64,000 bases of DNA. Origin: Flavobacterium cerinum. GTDB lineage: Bacteria; Bacteroidota; Bacteroidia; Flavobacteriales; Flavobacteriaceae. The notes beneath the pieces were generated by a model. The model was not told the DNA's origin and did no database searches. It saw nothing but the letters and a program-made list of their open reading frames with translations. Positions 18,625 through 28,001 of this stretch are shown piece after piece (the stretch's first letter is position 1; each line of letters opens with the position of its first letter). A program made the translations under genes and the position numbers. The stretch is taken from contig NZ_CP101751.1 of assembly GCF_024496085.1 (NCBI RefSeq), positions 2,108,001 through 2,172,000 on the forward strand. Reading direction: 5' to 3'.

Positions 18625-18891
18625 ATGGATACGGCATCATTGACTGGACTTGTAAAAGTATTGTTATGGATTATTGTAATTTACTATGCCTTAAAATTTG
18701 TAACGAAATTATTAGCCCCTTATTTTTTGCAACAGGTGGTGAAAAAGGCTGAAGAGAATTTTCAACAGCAGCAACAATATTATAATCAGCAACAATCACA
18801 ACAACAAAATACACAAACCAACTTTTCATCCGACAAACCGAGAGAGAAGAAAAAAGTGGGCGAGTACATCGATTTTGAAGAAATAGAGTAG
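18625..18891 (+). CDS. DUF4834 family small membrane protein
   Basis: 88 aa. One N-terminal transmembrane helix (about 8-30), an amphipathic segment, a glutamine-rich stretch (about 46-64) and the conserved acidic tail KVGEYIDFEEIE. The layout matches DUF4834, a Bacteroidota family without a known role. The low-complexity Q-rich middle suggests a flexible cytoplasmic tail. Its stop codon lies inside the terminator stem that follows. Confidence 0.85.
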   Translation: MDTASLTGLVKVLLWIIVIYYALKFVTKLLAPYFLQQVVKKAEENFQQQQQYYNQQQSQQQNTQTNFSSDKPREKKKVGEYIDFEEIE

Positions 18892-18919
18892 TGTTTAAAA
18901 CTACTCTTTTCTTTTTTTA
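18886..18919 (+). terminator. Terminator overlapping the DUF4834 stop codon
   Basis: GAGTAGT (18886-18892) pairs with ACTACTC (18900-18906), followed by a T-rich tail. The TAG stop (18889-18891) is part of the stem. Confidence 0.85.
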
Positions 18920-18939
18920 CAATACTTTTATTTCTATTT

Positions 18940-18960
18940 TAGCCTACTATTATTAGGCTA
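18940..18960 (+). promoter_or_regulatory. Leader hairpin ahead of the yfhO-like gene
   Basis: TAGCCTA (18940-18946) and TAGGCTA (18954-18960) form a perfect 7-bp stem with a 7-nt loop, ending 10 nt before the ATG at 18971. It could be a regulatory 5' hairpin or an operator; there is no T-run, so it is not a terminator. Confidence 0.4.
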
Positions 18961-18970
18961 AATTCGTTTT

Positions 18971-21400
18971 ATGAAAAACCTTTCTAAATTTTATCCCCAT
19001 GTACTGGCAATAATAGGCTTTGTACTAATCTCTTTATTATATTTTCATCCTGTATTGCAAGGGAAAAAAGTTTTCCAGTCCGATATCGCACAATATATCG
19101 GTATGGCGAAAGAACAAACTGATTTTAGAAAAACAACCGGTGATGAACCGTACTGGACCGACAGTGCCTTCGGTGGTATGCCAACGTATCAGTTGGGCGC
19201 GAATTACCCTAATAATTTTATCAAACAACTGGATTCGGTAATCCGTTTTTTACCACGCCCGGCCGATTATCTGTTCTTATATTTCCTTGGATTTTATATC
19301 CTGTTACGGGTATTTAAAGTCGATAGTCTCAAAGCGTTTTTCGGAGCACTCGCATTCGGTTTTTCGACTTATCTGATCATCATTCTGGGTGTTGGGCATA
19401 ATGCTAAAGCCCACGCGATTGCCTATATGCCAATGGTCGTTGCCGGAGTAATCCTGGTCTTCCAGAAAAGATATCTGGTCGGTGGATTGCTAACGATGGT
19501 TGCTGCGGCATTAGAGATTAATGCGAATCACTTCCAGATGACCTACTACCTTTTATTACTCTTATTGGTAATCGGGATTTACTATCTGATTCAGTATGCT
19601 AAAAATAAGGAAATCCAGAATTTAGATAAAATCGCCGGAATTTTTGCAATCGCCGGAATTTTGAGTATCGGAGTGAATGCTACAAACTTGATGGCAACAT
19701 CGGAATATGCAAAATACAGTACGCGTAGTGATAGTGAACTGACTTTTAACCCGGACGGAGCTAAAAAAGAAAGTACTAACGCAATGTCGTACGATTATAT
19801 AACGGAATACAGCTATGGTATCGCCGAAAGTTTAAACCTGATTGCACCGCGTTTATTTGGTGGTTCTAATCATGAGAATGTGGGTGAAAACTCACCGATG
19901 TATGAATTTATTTCCAATCAGGGGGCATCGCCAAGTCAGGCTAAGGATTTTGTTTCCAGTGTACCGACGTATTGGGGAGCTCAACCAATTGTAGCCGCAC
20001 CGGCTTATATCGGAGCGATCGTTTTCTTCCTGTTTGTATTGGCAATGTTTATCGATAAAAGAAAAATTAAATATGCATTTTTAGCCGGAGCTTTATTATC
20101 ATTATTCCTGTCATGGGGGAAATATTTCCCGGCACTAACGGATTTCTTTATCAATTATGTGCCGATGTATAATAAATTCAGAGCCGTATCTTCTATTCAG
20201 GTCATTCTGGAATTGTGTATTCCGGTATTGGCAATATTAGGATTACAGTCCTTTTTTACGGCAGATGAAAAAGAACGTTGGAGTGCACTTTGGAAATCCG
20301 CAGCGATAACATTGGGTATTGTAGTACTATTGCTATTTGCTAAAGGAATGTTCAGTTTTACCGGTGGAAGTGACAGTGTTTACTTACAGGCTTACGGCGA
20401 AATGGGACCTCCGTTTGTGGCAGCATTAAAAGAACAACGAGCTGCAATGTATATGTCTGATTTATTACGTTCAGGCGGATTGATCCTTGTAGCAGCCGGA
20501 GTTTTATGGTTGTTTACTCAAAATAAATTATCTCAGATTACAACAGTGGTTCTGGTTGGAGTATTAATGGTAGGTGACTTGTTTATGGTGGATAAAAACT
20601 ATGTGAACAGTGACAGTTTCGTATCGGCCCGTCAGGCGGATGTACCATTTGAAGCAACACCGGCAGACGAACATATTCTAAAAGATACAACACATTACCG
20701 CGTATTCGAAGTAGAAGGAAACATGTCGAGTGCGAGAGCATCTTACTTCCATAAATCAATTGGAGGGTATCATGCTGCGAAACCGAGAAAAATGCAACAG
20801 CTATTCGATTATCAGATTGCTAAAAATAACGTAGGTGTGTTGAACATGCTGAATGTTAAATATGTTATTCAGAAAGATGATCAGGGGAATGATGTTCCGC
20901 TTAAAAATCCGGAAGCTAACGGAAATGCGTGGTTTGTAAGTGACGTTAAAAAAGTGAACACTCCGGATGAGGAGATGAAGGCGTTGGACAAACTGAATAC
21001 AAAAACAACAGCAGTATTGAATCAAAAAGAATTTTCCGGAGCTGTTAAAGAAAATACATTTGTGAAAGATTCTACGGCAACAATTGTTTTAAATACCTAT
21101 AAACCGAACTATCTGAAATATACGTCGAATAATCCGAATAAAGGATTGGCCGTTTTTTCAGAAGTGTATTATCCGAAAGGGTGGAAGGCAACCGTAGACG
21201 GTAAAGAAGTACCGCATTTTGCAGTAAATTATGTGTTACGTGCTATGGAAGTACCGGCCGGGAAACATACGATCGAATTTAAATTTGAACCGGAAGTGAT
21301 CAAAAAAGGTAGCACTATTGCATTAGTGAGCTTTTTAGTGATGGTACTATTGATTGTAGCCGGAATCTATTTCGACAACAAAAAGAAAAAAGCAGCGTAG
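18971..21400 (+). CDS. YfhO family membrane protein (glycosyltransferase-like)
   Basis: 809 aa. About 12 hydrophobic helices across residues 10-540, an extracytoplasmic loop with SDIAQYIGMAKE near the N-terminus (acidic residue at a position typical of GT-C enzymes), a large C-terminal extracytoplasmic domain (about 560-775) and a last helix near 782-800 before a KKKK tail. This is the YfhO layout; YfhO proteins are implicated in glycosylation of cell-wall or membrane glycans in Gram-positives. It leads an operon with a glycosyltransferase 20 bp downstream and a flippase, which supports surface glycan assembly. Substrate unknown. Confidence 0.88.
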   Translation: MKNLSKFYPHVLAIIGFVLISLLYFHPVLQGKKVFQSDIAQYIGMAKEQTDFRKTTGDEPYWTDSAFGGMPTYQLGANYPNNFIKQLDSVIRFLPRPADYLFLYFLGFYILLRVFKVDSLKAFFGALAFGFSTYLIIILGVGHNAKAHAIAYMPMVVAGVILVFQKRYLVGGLLTMVAAALEINANHFQMTYYLLLLLLVIGIYYLIQYAKNKEIQNLDKIAGIFAIAGILSIGVNATNLMATSEYAKYSTRSDSELTFNPDGAKKESTNAMSYDYITEYSYGIAESLNLIAPRLFGGSNHENVGENSPMYEFISNQGASPSQAKDFVSSVPTYWGAQPIVAAPAYIGAIVFFLFVLAMFIDKRKIKYAFLAGALLSLFLSWGKYFPALTDFFINYVPMYNKFRAVSSIQVILELCIPVLAILGLQSFFTADEKERWSALWKSAAITLGIVVLLLFAKGMFSFTGGSDSVYLQAYGEMGPPFVAALKEQRAAMYMSDLLRSGGLILVAAGVLWLFTQNKLSQITTVVLVGVLMVGDLFMVDKNYVNSDSFVSARQADVPFEATPADEHILKDTTHYRVFEVEGNMSSARASYFHKSIGGYHAAKPRKMQQLFDYQIAKNNVGVLNMLNVKYVIQKDDQGNDVPLKNPEANGNAWFVSDVKKVNTPDEEMKALDKLNTKTTAVLNQKEFSGAVKENTFVKDSTATIVLNTYKPNYLKYTSNNPNKGLAVFSEVYYPKGWKATVDGKEVPHFAVNYVLRAMEVPAGKHTIEFKFEPEVIKKGSTIALVSFLVMVLLIVAGIYFDNKKKKAA

Positions 21401-21420
21401 TCGCCATATAAAAATTAAGA

Positions 21421-22698
21421 ATGAAAAAAGTACTGATTATAACCTATTATTGGCCGCCTGCCGGAGGACCGGGTGTACAGCGTTGGTTAAAGTTTGTGAA
21501 GTACTTACCGGAATTCGGGATTGAACCAGTTGTGTATATACCAGAAAATCCCACTTATCCTTTATTGGATACCAAACTGTTGGATGAAGTTCCTTCAGAA
21601 GTAACAATAATAAAAAAGAAAATTACGGAACCGTATGCCTGGGCATCGGTTTTTTCTAAAAATAAAACAAAGAAAATCAGTTCCGGGATCATTCCGAATA
21701 AAAGGAAACAATCTTTTTTGGAACGCCTGATGTTATGGACCCGCGGTAATCTCTTTATTCCGGATGCCCGCGTATTATGGGTAAAACCTTCGGTAACATT
21801 TTTGCAGCGTTATATCAAAGAAAACGGAATCGATACGGTAATTACAACCGGTCCGCCGCATAGTTTGCATTTAATCGGAATGCATTTAAAAGAGAAAACC
21901 GGAATCCGATGGATAGCTGATTTTCGGGATCCGTGGACAACTATCGGTTATCATAAAGCCTTAAAGCTTTCGGATTATGCAGCCCGAAAACACAAAGAAC
22001 TGGAAAGTAAAGTGATGCAGGAAGCCGATTTTTTATTGGTAACCAGTAACACCACTCAAAAAGAGTTTAAAGCTATTACATCCCGACCGATTCATGTGAT
22101 TACCAACGGATATGATGTGGAAAATATAACCCGATTGCCTTTGGATGAGAAATTTACATTGGCACATATCGGTTCGTTTCTGTCCGAACGTAACCCGAGA
22201 ATTTTATGGAAAGCCCTTAGTGAACTAATCAAAGAGGAACCTGATTTTAAAGACGATTTTCAATTGAAACTGATCGGTGCAACGAGTCAGGAAATACTGG
22301 AAACGATCGAGGAATTCCGACTTTCGCCTTATGTTAAGAACATGGGATATGTGTCGCATCAGGAAGCTGTGCAGCAACAAAGAAGTTCGCAGGTATTACT
22401 GTTGATTGAAATCGATTCGGAAGAAACGAAAAGTATTATTCCGGGGAAATTGTTTGAATATATGGTTTCGGAACGACCGATTCTGGCTATTGGTCCTGAA
22501 GATGCTGATTTTGCAACTATAATAAAACAAACGAATACCGGAGTATTTGCTTTATATGATGATAAAGATCGGGTGAAAGAAACGATTTTGTCTTATTACC
22601 GACTTTATAAAGATCAAAACCTAAAAGTATATCCGGTAGGATTGCAACAATACAGCCGTAAGAACCTCACGAAACAACTGGCTGATTTATTAAAATAG
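21421..22698 (+). CDS. Glycosyltransferase family 4 protein
   Basis: 425 aa, GT-B fold. The N-terminus YYWPPAGGPGVQR (9-21) is the usual GT4 nucleotide-proximal loop. ITTGPPHS (about 141) and ADFRDPW (about 162) belong to the N-terminal domain; the C-terminal domain carries LAHIGSF (about 249) and IPGKLFEYM (about 341), with the acidic residue of the donor-binding E-x7-E region. No signal peptide or membrane helix. It lies between the YfhO gene and a flippase gene with a 1-bp gap to the latter, so it probably adds a sugar to the glycan exported by that flippase. Donor and linkage are unknown. Confidence 0.88.
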   Translation: MKKVLIITYYWPPAGGPGVQRWLKFVKYLPEFGIEPVVYIPENPTYPLLDTKLLDEVPSEVTIIKKKITEPYAWASVFSKNKTKKISSGIIPNKRKQSFLERLMLWTRGNLFIPDARVLWVKPSVTFLQRYIKENGIDTVITTGPPHSLHLIGMHLKEKTGIRWIADFRDPWTTIGYHKALKLSDYAARKHKELESKVMQEADFLLVTSNTTQKEFKAITSRPIHVITNGYDVENITRLPLDEKFTLAHIGSFLSERNPRILWKALSELIKEEPDFKDDFQLKLIGATSQEILETIEEFRLSPYVKNMGYVSHQEAVQQQRSSQVLLLIEIDSEETKSIIPGKLFEYMVSERPILAIGPEDADFATIIKQTNTGVFALYDDKDRVKETILSYYRLYKDQNLKVYPVGLQQYSRKNLTKQLADLLK

Positions 22699-22699
22699 G

Positions 22700-24169
22700 A
22701 TGGGAATTGTAATTAATCAATCCATAAAGAACACTATTATTACCTATATCGGTTTTGCAATCGGTGCAGCGAATACGTTGTTTATGTATCCGAAATTTTT
22801 AGGAGAAACCTATTACGGACTAACCGGGTATTTACTTTCATCTGCCAATATTATTATGCCGTTGATGGCTTTCGGCGTTCATAATACACTTATTAAATAT
22901 TTTACCCATTATAAAACCGAAACGGAAAAAGAACAATTTTTAACCTTTGTATTATTTCTTCCGTTTTTACTGATTATCCCGATGATGTTGTTCGGAACGT
23001 TCGGCTATTCGGCAATCGCATCATTTTTATCCCGAAAAAATCCGATTATTTACGACTATGTATGGCAAATTCCTGTAATTGGTCTGTGTATGGGGTATTT
23101 TGAAATCTTTTATGCCTGGGTAAAAGTGCATATGCAATCGGTTTTCGGAAGTTTTATTAAAGAAATTGCCCTTCGGATTTTTATCACCATCTTCTTGCTT
23201 GCGGTTTATTTTAAATGGATTTCGCCGAAAGCTTTTGTGAATTTTCTAATGCTTATTTATTTGGCTTCCATGTTGTTAATGCTTTTTTATGCGTTTAAGG
23301 TCAAGCCGATAGTATTTCGCTTTAAATTACCGGAAAATAGCCGTGCCGTTTTGGTTTATTCGTCTTTTATTATCCTTTCGGGAAGTATAGCCAATATGTT
23401 ATTGGATGTCGATAAAAATATGATCGGACAATATATAGCAATTGAAAATATAGCCTATTATTCGGTGGCGATTTTTATTGCGACGGTTATATCCGTTCCA
23501 AGTCGGGCGATGCATCAGATTACGTATCCGATTACAGCCAAACTGATGACGGAAAACAAGCACGACGAATTAAACGAATTGTATAAAAAAACATCGATTT
23601 CGTTACAAGTTATCGGCGGACTGGTTTTTTTAGGTATACTGGTTAATATTAAAGAATTATACACTTTGTTACCGGCTAATTATAGCGGTGGTATTTTTGT
23701 AGTCTTTGTAATCGGTCTTTCTAAATATTTTGACTTGCTATTAGGGAATAACAACGCAATTATTTTTAATTCGAAATATTACCGTGCCGTTTTATTTTTA
23801 GGATTGTTATTGGTTTTTCTGACGGTGAGTCTGAATATGTATTTTATTCCGCGAATGGGGATAGAAGGCGCCGCGATTGCTACATTAATTTCGATTACAA
23901 TGTATAGCCTGGCGAAATTACTGTTTGTAGTTGTTCGTATGAAACTCTATCCGTTTTCCCGAAATACACTCTATTCTTTAGGGATATCATTGTTTTGCTT
24001 TTTCACCTTCTATTATTGGGATTTCCCGTTTCACCCGGTTATCGGGATTATGCTGAAATCCGCTCTAATCACAATCGTTTATCTTTATCTGAATTATATC
24101 TTTAAGATCTCAACTGATGTTAATGCTGTAATGAATAAAGTATTGGTGATGTTGAAATTAAGATCCTAA
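22700..24169 (+). CDS. Polysaccharide / lipid-linked oligosaccharide flippase (Wzx-like, MOP superfamily)
   Basis: 489 aa with about 14 hydrophobic helices and short charged loops, typical for polysaccharide flippases of the MOP superfamily. The N-terminus SIKNTIITYIGFAIGAANTL resembles the first helix of Bacteroidota flippases. It would move a lipid-linked glycan across the inner membrane. Last gene of the YfhO / GT4 / flippase operon, ending at a shared terminator. No O-antigen polymerase or other flanking locus is present in the window. Confidence 0.87.
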   Translation: MGIVINQSIKNTIITYIGFAIGAANTLFMYPKFLGETYYGLTGYLLSSANIIMPLMAFGVHNTLIKYFTHYKTETEKEQFLTFVLFLPFLLIIPMMLFGTFGYSAIASFLSRKNPIIYDYVWQIPVIGLCMGYFEIFYAWVKVHMQSVFGSFIKEIALRIFITIFLLAVYFKWISPKAFVNFLMLIYLASMLLMLFYAFKVKPIVFRFKLPENSRAVLVYSSFIILSGSIANMLLDVDKNMIGQYIAIENIAYYSVAIFIATVISVPSRAMHQITYPITAKLMTENKHDELNELYKKTSISLQVIGGLVFLGILVNIKELYTLLPANYSGGIFVVFVIGLSKYFDLLLGNNNAIIFNSKYYRAVLFLGLLLVFLTVSLNMYFIPRMGIEGAAIATLISITMYSLAKLLFVVVRMKLYPFSRNTLYSLGISLFCFFTFYYWDFPFHPVIGIMLKSALITIVYLYLNYIFKISTDVNAVMNKVLVMLKLRS

Positions 24170-24176
24170 AAAAAGA

Positions 24177-24209
24177 AAACCCGATCAGCTGTAATTGCGT
24201 CACGGGTTT
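24177..24209. terminator. Bidirectional terminator
   Basis: AAACCCG (24177-24183) pairs with CGGGTTT (24203-24209). The T-rich tail is strongest on the minus strand, so it mainly serves the minus-strand gene at 24248 and also closes the flippase operon. Confidence 0.75.
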
Positions 24210-24247
24210 CTTCAAACTAACCAACCAAAATTTTAATGTAATCTCTT

Positions 24248-24946
24248 TTATTTCTTGTCGTTTATATCTTTGATATCGGCATCCGTCATTTTTACTTTGG
24301 TACCGTCGGCTTTATAGTAATAATAGTCATCATCATTAGTATTTTGCCAAGATCCGCTGTTGTCGTAACCATCCTGATAGTAGCCGTTACCGCCATTACC
24401 ATTGTTGTAATAATCATTCCCAAAAGGAGCATAGCTATAACCTTGTGATGCATTGTTAACATAACCACGGATGTCTACAATCTGACCTCTTCTGTTATAG
24501 ATGATGCGTAATCCGCCTACTTGTGTTAAAGCAAAACTGTTATAACTCATATATACGCTTCCTACTCGTTTTACACGGTTTGCACTGTCGTAATTGATGA
24601 ATACATTACCAACGCGTCGTACTCTTCCGTAATTGTCGTGTTCAATGCGTACACCGTAGTTGCCACGACCCGGAGCACCATAAGTCGTATTTACACCACC
24701 ACGTCTTCCGTCGCGATATACAATAGTTCCGCTTGTAGCAGGCTGTGTGTTAAAATCCAGTTCACCGTTAGGGAAAACATAAAAAGCAATTCCGCGTTCC
24801 ATAAATTGAATAGGTTCTGCATTTCTGTAATCGATACCATAACGCGGTCCGTTTGCTTTTGCATCAGAAAAAACGGGATTTACTGAAGCCTGAGCCATAC
24901 TTCCCACCAGGAAGATACTGGCTACTAAAAGTGTAATTTTTTTCAT
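24248..24946 (-). CDS. Secreted protein of unknown function
   Basis: 232 aa. Signal peptide MKKITLLVASIFLVGSMAQA. The middle (about 45-155) has repeated short strands of the type RIEHDNYGRVRRVGNVFINYD and VKRVGSVYMSYN, giving an all-beta domain. Residues about 165-215 are a low-complexity linker of N, G, Y and D, and the end KADGTKVKMTDADIKDINDKK is charged. I recall similar proteins in flavobacteria, but no function. Single gene, with the terminator at 24177-24209. Confidence 0.7.
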   Translation of the reverse strand: MKKITLLVASIFLVGSMAQASVNPVFSDAKANGPRYGIDYRNAEPIQFMERGIAFYVFPNGELDFNTQPATSGTIVYRDGRRGGVNTTYGAPGRGNYGVRIEHDNYGRVRRVGNVFINYDSANRVKRVGSVYMSYNSFALTQVGGLRIIYNRRGQIVDIRGYVNNASQGYSYAPFGNDYYNNGNGGNGYYQDGYDNSGSWQNTNDDDYYYYKADGTKVKMTDADIKDINDKK

Positions 24947-25186
24947 AATACCTTATTTTAATAGTTTCCTACTCGTAAAGTTTTTCGGTTCCACTTTCCG
25001 GAATCTGATATTGGATTCCCTTGCTTATCCTAAGTCCAATTTACGTGCCAAAATGTGAAAAGAAAGGCAACTATTTTTTAGAATTACTGTAAGTGGTTGG
25101 TTGACAGTTGATATAAAGTTTAGGTGAACTATTTTTTTAAAGTAAATTTTTAATTTCACTATGTAGAGAAATTAATATTTCTTATA

Positions 25187-25214
25187 TTCGTTTGCCGATC
25201 TGTTGGTAATAACC
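25187..25214 (+). promoter_or_regulatory. Upstream element shared by the two M28 peptidase genes (copy 1)
   Basis: TTCGTTTGCCG followed by GGTAATAACC (25205-25214). The same pair recurs before the second peptidase gene (26704-26730). TTCGTTTG resembles the -7 element TAnnTTTG with one change, so this is probably the promoter and start of the leader. The 297-bp intergenic stretch 24947-25243 holds nothing else I can name. Confidence 0.45.
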
Positions 25215-25243
25215 TATTAAAACCCCCAAATCTTTACAAAAAA

Positions 25244-26434
25244 ATGGAAAACTTAACTAAAAGCTTAATGCTTTCATTGTTTGCCACAATGTGTGGAAGC
25301 GTCGCAACCCGGGCGCAGACTTTTAAACAGGATTACGCGGATATCGTGAATCAGGCTTCGCAAACCGGGATCGTAACCAATCTAACGGAATTTGAGAATT
25401 TTGGTCTGAAATATCGCGGTACCGTAAATCAGGCCAATACGTTACAATGGCTAAAAGACAAATACCTGAGTTACGGGTATACGGCAAGTCAGTTATCGGA
25501 AGATACATTTAGCTATTCCGGATCGACTTGTAAAAACCTGATCGTGACAAAAATGGGTACGGTTTACCCGAATACGTATGTAATTGTCTGCGGACATTAT
25601 GATACGGCTGTCGGAAGTGGTACAAATGACAATGGTAGTGGTGTCGTAACCATTTTGGAAATTGCCAGATTACTGCAAAATGTGCCGACCGAATATTCGA
25701 TTAAATTCATCAACTTTAGTGGTGAGGAAGACGGATTACTGGGAAGTGAACATTATGTGAGTACCGTGGTAAACGGAACAACCCCGAAAATGGATATTAA
25801 ATTGGTTTTTAATATTGATGAGATCGGAAGTGTAGCCGGAATGGTGAATGATAAGATTGTTTGTGAACGGGATCTTTTTGCGCCGACTTCAAATAATGCA
25901 GCTTCCGATGCGGTAACGGCAGAGTTAATGACATGTACCGAACTTTATTCGCCTTTAAAAGCAGAGTTATCCTATGCGTACGGATCGGATTATATGCCTT
26001 TTCAGGAAAACGGAGAAGTGATCACCGGATTTTTTGAGCATTATTATTCCCCTCATGCACATACAACACAAGATTTATTGATCAATTTGGATACGGTATA
26101 TGTATATAATGTAGCCAAAGCGGCAATTGGTGCTACTTTGCATTTTGCTACAGCGGTGATACCTACGACACCGGATAGTGCTAAAAAAGATTTTAATGTA
26201 AGCTTTTTTCCGAACCCGGTTAAAGATCGCTTAACGATTAATAAAGGACAACTGGATAATAAAGAATACGTTTTTTCTATAGTTGATATTAACGGTAATA
26301 CGGTATTACGCGAACAGCTTGCTAATGCAGAGTTGTTGGAAACAATCGATATTACAAAATTAAAGAAAGGTCTTTATTTGGGCGTTTTGGAAACCGGTGA
26401 ACACCGAATTACTAAAAAAATCGTGATTGAATAG
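25244..26434 (+). CDS. Secreted M28 family zinc metallopeptidase with type A T9SS sorting domain
   Basis: 396 aa. Signal peptide about 1-24 (ends TRAQ). An M28 aminopeptidase-type domain at about 90-300 has the expected zinc and catalytic residues: H118 in GHYDT, D129 in GTNDNGSG, the pair E161-E162 in SGEEDG, D192 in NIDEIG and H271 or H273 in PHAHTT. A C-terminal T9SS sorting domain (about 318-396) starts SFFPNPVKD and ends KKIVIE. It should be secreted by T9SS and hydrolyse peptides outside the cell. A close paralogue follows at 26761. Confidence 0.93.
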   Translation: MENLTKSLMLSLFATMCGSVATRAQTFKQDYADIVNQASQTGIVTNLTEFENFGLKYRGTVNQANTLQWLKDKYLSYGYTASQLSEDTFSYSGSTCKNLIVTKMGTVYPNTYVIVCGHYDTAVGSGTNDNGSGVVTILEIARLLQNVPTEYSIKFINFSGEEDGLLGSEHYVSTVVNGTTPKMDIKLVFNIDEIGSVAGMVNDKIVCERDLFAPTSNNAASDAVTAELMTCTELYSPLKAELSYAYGSDYMPFQENGEVITGFFEHYYSPHAHTTQDLLINLDTVYVYNVAKAAIGATLHFATAVIPTTPDSAKKDFNVSFFPNPVKDRLTINKGQLDNKEYVFSIVDINGNTVLREQLANAELLETIDITKLKKGLYLGVLETGEHRITKKIVIE

Positions 26435-26460
26435 ATTATAATACTACTTTTTTTATTGAG

Positions 26461-26516
26461 CAAATCGGTTCGGTTTTTCTGTGATGAACAGGAAGACACG
26501 AACCATTTGTTTTTGG
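26461..26516 (+). terminator. Nested hairpin between the two peptidase genes
   Basis: CAAATCGGTTCG (26461-26472) pairs with CGAACCATTTG (26499-26509) with one bulged C; inside it CTGT/ACAG forms a second short stem. A TTTGTTTTTGG tract follows. It lies 27 bp after the first peptidase stop and probably terminates that transcript. The rest of the 326-bp gap (26435-26760) is AT-rich and contains the copy 2 leader element. Confidence 0.55.
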
Positions 26517-26703
26517 AATTTATTGTCCGGAACTTTTATAATGCTTTGTTAGCGGACAAAATTCATTTCACGGACTAAAATTGAGTAATCTTTTTACAAA
26601 AGTTAAATGGTTTATTGTGTTGGTTTTTAGTTTTTTAGTTGGATAAAATGATGCGAATATTATTTTTAATATCAGCTATAGCCTAGTTTGAAAAATTACT
26701 ATC

Positions 26704-26730
26704 TTCGTATGCCGGTTTTCGGTAATAACC
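26704..26730 (+). promoter_or_regulatory. Upstream element shared by the two M28 peptidase genes (copy 2)
   Basis: TTCGTATGCCG (26704-26714) followed by GGTAATAACC (26721-26730), the counterpart of the element at 25187-25214. It suggests that the gene was duplicated with its control region. Confidence 0.45.
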
Positions 26731-26760
26731 CAGAGAAAAAGAATTAACTAACTAGGAAAA

Positions 26761-27954
26761 ATGAAAAACTTAACTAAAAGCTTAATGATTTCATTATTTG
26801 CTACAGTATGTGGAACCGCAACCCAGGCACAGGTTTACATACAATCGTATGCAGATATTGTAAATCAGGCTTCTCAATCCGGTATTCTGACTAATCTGAC
26901 AGAATTCGAGAATTTAGGAGTCAAATTCCGGGGAACACCGGCGCAGGCCAATACGTTACAATGGCTTAAAAACAAATATCTGAGTTACGGATATACAGCC
27001 AGTCAGCTAACGGAAGATGTCTTTACCTATTCGGGAGCAACCTGTAAAAACCTGATCGTAACGAAAATCGGTACCGTTTATCCGAATACCTATGTGATTG
27101 TTTGCGGACATTATGATACGATTACCGGAACCGGTACAAACGATAACGGTAGCGGTGTTGTGAGCATTCTTGAAATTGCGCGTTTACTGCAAAATATTCC
27201 GACAGAGTATTCGATTAAATTTATCAATTTTAGCGGTGAAGAAGACGGATTACGCGGAAGTCAGCATTATGTGAGTACAATTGTAAACGGAACGAGCCCG
27301 AAAATGAGTATTAAGCTCGTGTTTAATATTGATGAAGTAGGAGGAGTAGCCGGAATGCTAAACAATACGATTACCTGTGAAAGAGATACCGGAAATCCTT
27401 CGGCAAATAATGCGGCTTCCAATACGATTACAACTGAATTGATCAAATGTACTCAGTTGTATTCGCCTTTACAAACTAAATTGTCATATGCTTACGCATC
27501 GGATTATATGCCGTTCCAATCAAACGGTGAGGTGATTACCGGTTTCTTTGAAACAAACGAAACCACACATGCTCATACGGCACAGGATTTATTGATCAAC
27601 ATGGATCCGGTATATGTATATAAAGTTGCAAAAGCAGCAACAGGAGCTACGTTGCATTTTGCAAAAGCAGTTACAAATTCGACTTTAGGAACGGATGGAT
27701 TTGAAAAAGATTTTAATGTAAGCTTTTTTCCGAATCCGGTTAAAGACCATTTAACGATCAATAAAGGGAATTTGGAAGTGAATGATTATATATTTACTAT
27801 TGTCGATATTAACGGTAAAGAGGTATTGCGACAACAGGTAAGTAATGCAAAATTATTGGAAACAATTAATATTGCTAAACTTAGCAAAGGTATGTATATG
27901 GGAATCCTGGAAACGGGTGAACACCGTGTTACTAAAAAGATTCTAATTGAATAA
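26761..27954 (+). CDS. Secreted M28 family zinc metallopeptidase, tandem paralogue
   Basis: 397 aa, collinear with the protein at 25244: same signal peptide layout (ends ATQAQ), same M28 motifs (GHYDT, GTNDNGSG, SGEEDG, NIDEVG, THAHT) and the same type A sorting domain (SFFPNPVKDHLTI to KKILIE). Differences cluster in the region after the metal-binding NID motif (VAGM...ERDLFAP versus VAGM...ERDTGNP) and just before the sorting domain, so substrate range may differ. Both copies keep all catalytic residues and look functional. Confidence 0.93.
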   Translation: MKNLTKSLMISLFATVCGTATQAQVYIQSYADIVNQASQSGILTNLTEFENLGVKFRGTPAQANTLQWLKNKYLSYGYTASQLTEDVFTYSGATCKNLIVTKIGTVYPNTYVIVCGHYDTITGTGTNDNGSGVVSILEIARLLQNIPTEYSIKFINFSGEEDGLRGSQHYVSTIVNGTSPKMSIKLVFNIDEVGGVAGMLNNTITCERDTGNPSANNAASNTITTELIKCTQLYSPLQTKLSYAYASDYMPFQSNGEVITGFFETNETTHAHTAQDLLINMDPVYVYKVAKAATGATLHFAKAVTNSTLGTDGFEKDFNVSFFPNPVKDHLTINKGNLEVNDYIFTIVDINGKEVLRQQVSNAKLLETINIAKLSKGMYMGILETGEHRVTKKILIE

Positions 27955-27963
27955 GTTACGCAT

Positions 27964-28000
27964 AAAAAAACAGCCTGATTATTAATCAGGCTGTTTTTTT
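27964..28000. terminator. Bidirectional terminator
   Basis: CAGCCTGATT (27971-27980) pairs perfectly with AATCAGGCTG (27984-27993), flanked by an A-run and a T-run, so it works on both strands between the peptidase gene and uvrA. Confidence 0.97.
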
Positions 28001-28001
28001 A

